This document shows, piece by piece, positions 58,800-64,000 of a stretch of 64,000 nucleotides of DNA (position 1 is the first letter of the stretch; the number at the start of each line of letters is the position of its first letter). The position numbers and the translations under genes are program-made. Origin of the DNA: Cytobacillus gottheilii (GTDB lineage: Bacteria > Bacillota > Bacilli > Bacillales > Cytobacillaceae); the NCBI RefSeq assembly GCF_900166665.1, contig NZ_LT800494.1:3983136-4047135 (forward strand), written 5' to 3'. Below the pieces are notes generated by a model, which did not search any database, had not been told where the DNA came from, and worked only from the letters and a program-made list of their open reading frames with translations.

Positions 58800-60500
58800 A
58801 TGGATAACTACTTAAATAGAGAGGCTGATCCGAGTTTGGAACATAATTCAAATTTTATTCGAACCATTATAAAAGGAGACCTTGAATCCGGGAAACACAA
58901 TAAAGTGATTACTCGTTTCCCTCCTGAGCCTAATGGCTACTTACATATCGGTCATGCAAAATCAATTATTATTAATTTTGGATTGGCAGATGACTTTAAC
59001 GGAAAGACCAATTTACGCTTTGATGATACCAATCCGCTGAAAGAAGATCAGGAATATGTCGATGCTATTCAAGAAGATGTCAAATGGCTTGGCTATGAGT
59101 GGGACGACCTCCGATATGCATCTGATTACTTTGATGAAATGTATCAGCGCGCCGTTCTATTGATTAATAAAGGCAAAGCGTACGTAGATGACTTGAACCA
59201 AGAACAAATTCGTGAGTACCGCGGAACTTTGACAGAGCCTGGAAAAGAAAGCCCTTATCGAAATCGTTCGGTTGAAGAAAACTTATCATTATTTGAGCAG
59301 ATGAAAAACGGAGAGTTCCAAAACGGTGAAAAAGTGCTTCGCGCGAAAATTGATATGACTTCACCTAACTTAAACATGCGAGATCCTGTCATTTATCGGA
59401 TTTCACATGCTACCCATCATAACACAGGCGATCAATGGTGCATCTATCCGATGTATGCTTTTGCACATCCCTTGGAGGATGCAATCGAAGATGTCACGCA
59501 CTCACTTTGTACAACAGAATTTGAGGATCAGCGTCCATTATATAATTGGGTGGTACAAGAATGCGAAATGGAAAGCCAGCCTCAGCAAATTGAATTTGGC
59601 CGTTTGAACTTAACCAACACGGTTATGAGTAAACGGAAGCTAAAGCTTCTTGTTGACGAAGGAATTACCGATGGCTGGGATGATCCCCGTATGCCGACGA
59701 TCTCCGGTTTAAGAAGAAAAGGCTTTACACCTGAAGCTATCAGAGAGTTTGTCAAAGAAACCGGCGTGTCCAAAGGCAGCGGTGCGGTAGATGAGGCAAT
59801 GCTGGAGCATTATGTGCGTGAGGATTTGAAATTAAAGTCTCCTCGTACGATGGGTGTGCTTCGTCCATTGAAGGTTGTTATTACAAACTACCCTGAAGGC
59901 GAAAGTGAAATGCTTGAAGCGGAAATCAATCCTGAAAATCCTGAAATGGGCATGCGCCAAGTTCCATTTTCACGAGAAATATACATTGAACAGGATGACT
60001 TTATGGAGGATCCTCCGAAAAAGTACTTCCGTCTCTTCCCTGGCAATGAAGTGCGCTTAAAGCATGCGTATTTTATTAAATGCCATGACGTCATTAAGGA
60101 TGACGAGGGGAATGTCGTTGAGATCCATTGCACATATGATCCTGAAACGAAAAGCGGAACTGGCTTTACAGGCCGTAAAGTAAAAGGCACAATACATTGG
60201 GTCGATGCAAACAGTGCGATCCCTGCAGAATTTCGTTTGTACGAGCCGCTTGTTCTCGACGAAGTGATGAAAGCAGCTGAAGAAGAAGGCGAAGATAAAA
60301 CGTTCCTTGATTATATTAATCCAAATTCAATTGAGATTATTAAAGGATATATTGAACCAAATATGGAAAATGTTCAGCACCAGGACAAATTCCAATTCTT
60401 CCGCCACGGCTACTTCAATGTTGATCCAAAACATTCGGAGCCAGGAAACATTGTGTTTAACAGAATTGTTTCACTGAAGAGTTCATTTAAGTTAAAATAA
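58800..60500 (+). CDS. glnS: Glutaminyl-tRNA synthetase
   Basis: Charges tRNA-Gln directly with Gln. 566 residues. HIGH motif in [25 protein letters not shown] equivalent VMSKRKL, class I catalytic fold to about residue 335, then the two beta-barrel anticodon domains. There is no YqeY tail, as found on some Firmicute GlnRS. Most Bacilli use the GatCAB route, so this is an acquired direct route. ATG 58800 has no ribosome site: only GATATAATC lies upstream, like a -10 box, so a leaderless message or a downstream start is possible. No T-box is seen. Confidence 0.92.
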   Translation: MDNYLNREADPSLEHNSNFIRTIIKGDLESGKHNKVITRFPPEPNGYLHIGHAKSIIINFGLADDFNGKTNLRFDDTNPLKEDQEYVDAIQEDVKWLGYEWDDLRYASDYFDEMYQRAVLLINKGKAYVDDLNQEQIREYRGTLTEPGKESPYRNRSVEENLSLFEQMKNGEFQNGEKVLRAKIDMTSPNLNMRDPVIYRISHATHHNTGDQWCIYPMYAFAHPLEDAIEDVTHSLCTTEFEDQRPLYNWVVQECEMESQPQQIEFGRLNLTNTVMSKRKLKLLVDEGITDGWDDPRMPTISGLRRKGFTPEAIREFVKETGVSKGSGAVDEAMLEHYVREDLKLKSPRTMGVLRPLKVVITNYPEGESEMLEAEINPENPEMGMRQVPFSREIYIEQDDFMEDPPKKYFRLFPGNEVRLKHAYFIKCHDVIKDDEGNVVEIHCTYDPETKSGTGFTGRKVKGTIHWVDANSAIPAEFRLYEPLVLDEVMKAAEEEGEDKTFLDYINPNSIEIIKGYIEPNMENVQHQDKFQFFRHGYFNVDPKHSEPGNIVFNRIVSLKSSFKLK

Positions 60501-60512
60501 CTGCAATTAAAA

Positions 60513-60558
60513 AGAAGGTAATCCCCTGATACTGCCGAGGGGTTACCTTCTTTTTTTA
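60513..60558 (+). terminator. Terminator of glnS
   Basis: AGAAGGTAA..CCCCT and AGGGG..TTACCTTCT pair, followed by seven T. Confidence 0.88.
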
Positions 60559-60616
60559 TACGTTCAAAAGCAGTGTGGTGATAATTCAATGCAGCCGCTG
60601 AATGGATGAAGTTCTC

Positions 60617-61228
60617 TTATGACCAGCCATAATTCCTATTATCCCAGTCTTTTTTCGGCAGCCCTGAGACAAAAGGGTTGCCTTTTACATAATATCGAAG
60701 CAGTGCCGATGTCCATATTCCTTTATTTGGAATACCAATACGAGCGGTCTCAACGATTTCCAATGGTGTTTTACTATCTGCCTCATGAATTAATAATTCG
60801 CAAGACCCGATATTCTGACCGTCTAATGCTTTTGTAATCTCTATAGCTTTTGTTAGTTTCCCCGGACCATTACTGACTTGTACACCGGTATGATTTCTAT
60901 TTCGCTCCATTAGTTCTATTCCCTCTGCCGGTTCAATCGCTCTTATTAAAACAGCCTGGGGATCATCTTCTTCTTTTGTCACAATGTTTAACATATGGTG
61001 AGTATGCATGGTGTATATGTAGATCGTACCGCCTATTTGGTACATAGAGTTTACTTTCGGCGTACGCCTTCCGTTAAAGGTGTGGCATGCCTCATCACTA
61101 ACACCTATATACGCTTCCGTTTCTGTAATATAACCGCTGTAGACCTTTGTTCCAATTCTATGAATAAGTTTTTTGCCGAGCAGCTTTTTTGCCACTTCTT
61201 CTGTGGAACTATTTACAAAATCAATCAT
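60617..61228 (-). CDS. 3-methyladenine DNA glycosylase (Mpg/AAG family)
   Basis: Removes alkylated purines in base-excision repair. 203 residues with AAG landmarks: AKKLLGKKLIHR, the catalytic Glu region YITETEAYIGVSDEACHTF, RRTPKVNSMYQIGGTIYIY, and GPGKLTKA. B. subtilis homologue is YxlJ. ATG 61228 follows AAAGGTGG; an in-frame ATG at 61246 is less likely. It is monocistronic and converges with glnS. Confidence 0.92.
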   Translation of the reverse strand: MIDFVNSSTEEVAKKLLGKKLIHRIGTKVYSGYITETEAYIGVSDEACHTFNGRRTPKVNSMYQIGGTIYIYTMHTHHMLNIVTKEEDDPQAVLIRAIEPAEGIELMERNRNHTGVQVSNGPGKLTKAIEITKALDGQNIGSCELLIHEADSKTPLEIVETARIGIPNKGIWTSALLRYYVKGNPFVSGLPKKDWDNRNYGWS

Positions 61229-61344
61229 AGAATCCACCTTTCGCATCCTTTTAGACTTAGTATTCCTTTTTTGGTCTTCAATTAAGCTATTTTGGTTCGT
61301 TTATTTGTTTAAATACGTGGAGTATCCTCTTTTATATTCGGTTT

Positions 61345-61500
61345 CCTATCAAAATTTATGATCATCCTATCAAACTATTTCTGTTTCCTATCAAACTCCC
61401 TCGATTTCCTATCAAACTATTTCTGTTTCCTATCAAACTCCCTCGATTTCCTATCAAATTTTCCGATTTTCCTATCAAACTTCTTCCTTTACCTATCAAA
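61345..61500. repeat. 21-bp periodic CCTATCAAA array, eight units
   Basis: CCTATCAAA starts at 61345, 61366, 61387, 61408, 61429, 61450, 61471 and 61492, exactly 21 bp apart. Spacer pairs alternate (CTATTTCTGTTT, CTCCCTCGATTT) in the middle units, suggesting recent 42-bp duplication. The plus-strand orientation is the same as at 7677 and 44146. It lies between the GDPD terminator and the glycosylase gene. Confidence 0.88.
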
Positions 61501-61550
61501 TGCCTTCTTTTAACCATTCTTAAGGTCACTTCTCCTTTAATAAGCAAATG

Positions 61551-61582
61551 AAAAAAACGGATGCGATTAATTCGCACCCGTC
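61551..61582 (-). terminator. Terminator of the ugp/GDPD operon
   Basis: ACGGGTGCGAATTAA and TCGCATCCGT pair, followed on the minus strand by TTTTTTTCAT. Confidence 0.78.
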
Positions 61583-61586
61583 TACA

Positions 61587-62315
61587 TTAGTTATTCATAA
61601 AACGCTCTGGAAAATCACTCATAATAACTTCAACGCCAGCTTCAAGAAGCGGATTTTGCTCGTGCGGATCATTTACCGTATATACCCGCAATGGAAAGCC
61701 CCTGTCTAGAGCCTGCTGGCCAAACGGAGACAGAGCAAACTCCGGCTGGCAATGGATTGCGTTAGCACCGATTTTTTTGGCCATTTCAACCGCATTTTCT
61801 GGAATCCCTATAATTAAATAGCCGATATCGATTGTTTTATGAAGTGAGCGAACTTTTTTTAAACTTTCAGGATTAAAAGATGAAATGATGATCCGCTCTT
61901 CCAATTTATACTGCTCTATTAACTTGAGAACCTTTTCTTCCATTCCTTCATAGCGCAGCTGATCATTTTTTAGCTCAATATTAATAACCAATTCATTGCC
62001 GGGCATACTAGCCCAGTCAAACACGTTTTTTAATGTTGGAATGGATGAGCCCTTAAACTTTGATGAAAACCAGCTTCCTGCATCAAATCTTTTTAACTGA
62101 TCGTATGAAAAGTCTTGAATATAGCCGATTCCGTCAGTTGTTCGATCAATCTGCTCATCATGTATAACTGCAAGCTCGCCATCCTTTGTGAGCTGGACAT
62201 CCAATTCTATCCCTGCAGCCCCTGATTGCAATGCAGCTTCAAAAGCCTCCATTGTATTTTCAGGATAATCACCACTTACACCACGATGGGCAAAAATAGA
62301 AGCTTGCTTAGTCAC
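61587..62315 (-). CDS. Glycerophosphodiester phosphodiesterase (GDPD/UgpQ)
   Basis: Splits glycerophosphodiesters to glycerol-3-phosphate and an alcohol. 242 residues, TIM-barrel GDPD domain: FAHRGVSGDYPENTMEAFEA with catalytic His, GIELDVQLTKDGELAVIHDE with the metal-binding ELD and second His, and IELK. There is no signal peptide, so it is cytoplasmic like E. coli UgpQ. The start is GTG 62315 with GGGAGGA. It is last in the ugp operon and processes the imported substrate. Confidence 0.92.
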   Translation of the reverse strand: MTKQASIFAHRGVSGDYPENTMEAFEAALQSGAAGIELDVQLTKDGELAVIHDEQIDRTTDGIGYIQDFSYDQLKRFDAGSWFSSKFKGSSIPTLKNVFDWASMPGNELVINIELKNDQLRYEGMEEKVLKLIEQYKLEERIIISSFNPESLKKVRSLHKTIDIGYLIIGIPENAVEMAKKIGANAIHCQPEFALSPFGQQALDRGFPLRVYTVNDPHEQNPLLEAGVEVIMSDFPERFMNN

Positions 62316-62391
62316 ATGAATTTCCTCCCTGTCATCGGCATGACTGCTTTTATTTAATGCATCTGTATTTATGTTATTAGATTTATTTTTA

Positions 62392-63744
62392 TTAATTCCC
62401 GCTTTTTTTGGCAGCAGCCTCCAAAGCCTGGTTTGTTTCCTCTACAGCACGGTCAAGAGCTTCTTTTGGATCCACACCTTGATATAAACTCTCCATCGCA
62501 CTTACGACCTTTTGACGTGCTTCTGGGAATACTGAGATCAAGGCACCTTGTGTAGCAGTAGATGGTTTCGTATCTTTCAGCTGATCAACAGTTACTTTTA
62601 ATTGAGGATACTTTTCCCACTCTTCCTGAACGATAGCCTCTTCATATGCCGCTGGGTTAATGGCAAAATAACCAGACTGCAAATGCCACTCAGCCTGTAC
62701 TTCTGGAGTTGTTACATACTTCATAAACTCCCATGCAGCCTTCTGCTTTTCTTCTTCAATATCGCTTGTCATCCAAAGCGATGCGCCGCCAATAATAACC
62801 CCTTGACGATCAGCTTCATCCGGCACAGGCAAGTAAGAAGCACCAACTTCAAATGGAGAGTTATCGACCATTGCTCTAATACCCGCTGATGAATCAATGT
62901 ACATCGCAATTTTTCCAGATTGGAAAGCAGCACGCATATCGTCCCAAACCTGTCCTGTATTGTAGAAAGTACCCTCATTATACATGTCACTGATTAATTC
63001 AAAAACCTTTAAGCCTTCTTCACTGTTAAACACCGCTTCTGTTGCATTCCCAGCACGTCCGTTATCTTCGTTTACAAACAAACCGCCTTGTGCAGCCAGA
63101 AGTTCTTCAAAAAACCAGCCATAATTCAAGATAGAGAAACCGACCTGGTCGCCATTCGTTAATTTCTTTGCTGCATCCTTTAACTCATCGTATGTAGCAG
63201 GAGCCTTTTCTGGATCAAGTCCAGCTTCCTTAAAAGCATCTTTGTTGTAGACTAACACAGGTGTTGATGAGTTAAACGGCATTGAATATTGTACGCCATC
63301 TACTGCATAGTAGTTTGTAATATTTTCTTCCCATTGAGAAGTATCATAGCCTTCTTCATCAATAAATTTTTGTACAGGCTGTATTTTACCAGAGTCTATC
63401 ATATATTTTGTTCCTACTTCAAAAGTCTGCATAATGGTTGGCGCATCTTCTGTACCCGCAACAGTATTAAACTTTGTGATTGCCTCTTCGTATGTGCCTT
63501 GGAAAACAGGTTTTACTTCAATTTCTTCTTGAGAAGCATTAAAATCATCTGCTATTTTCTGAACAGCGCCTTCAAGTTCACCACTCATAGCATGCCAGAA
63601 AACAACCTCTGTTTTCTCTTCAGTTCCTGTTTCCGCTTCTGTCTCACCCTCAGCTTCTGCTTCATTGCCTGCAGATTCGCCAGAGCATGCAGAAATCACC
63701 ATTGTAATTGCCAGTAAAAGCATAAATAACCATCTTTTTTTCAT
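62392..63744 (-). CDS. Glycerol-3-phosphate/sugar ABC binding lipoprotein (UgpB-like)
   Basis: 450 residues. Signal peptide with lipobox ISACSGES, an acidic linker, then an extracellular solute-binding fold (VVFWHAMSGELEGAVQKIAD; MPFNSSTPVLVYNKDAFKEA; IGGASLWMTS). The order permease-binding protein-GDPD points to glycerol-3-phosphate or glycerophosphodiesters as substrate. ATG 63744 follows AGGAG. It lies 41 bp after the permease stop. Confidence 0.9.
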   Translation of the reverse strand: MKKRWLFMLLLAITMVISACSGESAGNEAEAEGETEAETGTEEKTEVVFWHAMSGELEGAVQKIADDFNASQEEIEVKPVFQGTYEEAITKFNTVAGTEDAPTIMQTFEVGTKYMIDSGKIQPVQKFIDEEGYDTSQWEENITNYYAVDGVQYSMPFNSSTPVLVYNKDAFKEAGLDPEKAPATYDELKDAAKKLTNGDQVGFSILNYGWFFEELLAAQGGLFVNEDNGRAGNATEAVFNSEEGLKVFELISDMYNEGTFYNTGQVWDDMRAAFQSGKIAMYIDSSAGIRAMVDNSPFEVGASYLPVPDEADRQGVIIGGASLWMTSDIEEEKQKAAWEFMKYVTTPEVQAEWHLQSGYFAINPAAYEEAIVQEEWEKYPQLKVTVDQLKDTKPSTATQGALISVFPEARQKVVSAMESLYQGVDPKEALDRAVEETNQALEAAAKKSGN

Positions 63745-63785
63745 TTTAAAAACTCCTATCTTAATAGTTTTATATTAAAATCTGA

Positions 63786-64000
63786 TTACTTTAAAGCTCC
63801 CTTTGTTAACCCTTCCTGCAATCTTTTTTGTCCAAGGAATAAAAGCAATAATGTCGGTAAAATTACCATTACTACTCCAGCCATCACCACCCCCCATTCA
63901 GTTGAAATTTCTTGAGATTGCATTTGCTTCAAGCCAATTTGCACGGTGCGCACTTGCTCATCGTTTGTAACGAGCAATGGCCACAAATACATATTCCATG
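63786..64000 (-). CDS. Carbohydrate ABC permease, C-terminal fragment (UgpE-like)
   Basis: Cut by the window edge. The visible WNMYLWPLLVTNDEQVRTVQ and GVVMAGVVMVILPTLLLLFL are the end of a MalG/UgpE-type permease, with the last membrane helix and FLGQKRLQEGLTKGALK tail. It is in line with the UgpB-like gene, so it should be ugpE with ugpA upstream beyond the window. Confidence 0.88.
   Translation of the reverse strand, partial: WNMYLWPLLVTNDEQVRTVQIGLKQMQSQEISTEWGVVMAGVVMVILPTLLLLFLGQKRLQEGLTKGALK

Noticed and set aside
61345-61500. CRISPR array
   Set aside because: The 9-bp core and 12-bp spacers are far too short, two spacers recur, and there are no cas genes.
61362-61577. A 71-residue minus-strand frame of IGNRxSL heptads
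   Set aside because: Same cause as above; it starts inside unrelated low-complexity sequence and overlaps the GDPD terminator.

Overview
The window is a piece of a low-GC Firmicute chromosome, most likely a member of the Bacillaceae related to Bacillus sensu lato (Cytobacillus or Mesobacillus-like; the genus is a guess). Signs are strong AGGAGG ribosome sites, frequent TTG/GTG starts, an AbrB-type regulator, bacillithiol-type FosB, YpuA, YfiT, SasA/YwaC and YkoY homologues, B. cereus-type RsbK/RsbM/RsbY proteins, and Fur, preQ1 and Mn2+ control elements. No tRNA, rRNA, CRISPR array, transposase or prophage was found.

Layout. 1-9.2 kb: a diguanylate cyclase broken by a frameshift, an acyltransferase, a Fur-boxed esterase, an EF-G-binding protein, YebC/YeeI, an ECF sigma/anti-sigma pair, a 21-bp-periodic repeat array and an AEC permease. 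9.2-17.2 kb: a MITE-like element, a DUF3231 protein, DoxX behind an Fnr/Rex-like site, a Fur-controlled divergent pair (ferredoxin reductase and siderophore ABC ATPase), a metallophosphoesterase, a second GGDEF protein and signal peptidase I. 17.3-28.9 kb: VOC proteins, AbrB, a divergent Fe-siderophore importer (two permeases opposite the binding lipoprotein), YfiT, cupin, kinase-like protein, CYP152 P450, aldo/keto reductase and aminotransferase. 29.0-37.1 kb: a B12-binding protein coupled to a PAS-STAS protein, a decayed Fur-boxed flavodoxin operon, FosB, a TetR-controlled SasA operon with a 31-codon leader ORF, and a frameshifted MerR gene before an MpfA-like CBS/CNNM protein. 37.2-48.1 kb: small membrane proteins, a preQ1-riboswitch/QueT unit, a Mn2+ riboswitch/TerC unit, a tripartite tricarboxylate transporter with its two-component system, and aspartokinase. 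48.4-57 kb: the sigma-B activation module RsbY/RsbM/RsbK and a 900-residue TPR/P-loop protein. 57-64 kb: YpuA behind a textbook ECF promoter, GlnRS, 3-methyladenine glycosylase, a second 21-bp array, and the end of a ugp glycerol-3-phosphate import operon with a GDPD phosphodiesterase.

Themes. Iron: five Fur-type sites guard four loci. Signalling: two c-di-GMP synthases, an alarmone synthetase, an RsbKMY phosphorelay, and a cobalamin-protein/STAS pair that could feed a stressosome. The cobalamin domain keeps the W-x9-EH and ExHxxG signatures of B12 photoreceptors but has no DNA-binding domain; it is the best candidate here for an undescribed system. Repeats: (i) a roughly 300-bp element with GGCTGGGACA ends that carries a terminator hairpin, found with its hairpin arm beside the stop codon of five minus-strand genes; (ii) arrays of CCTATCAAA repeated at exactly 21 bp; (iii) a TTAGG-ended MITE; (iv) other Bacillaceae-type intergenic repeats. 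Two frameshifts at short A runs may be real mutations or sequence errors.
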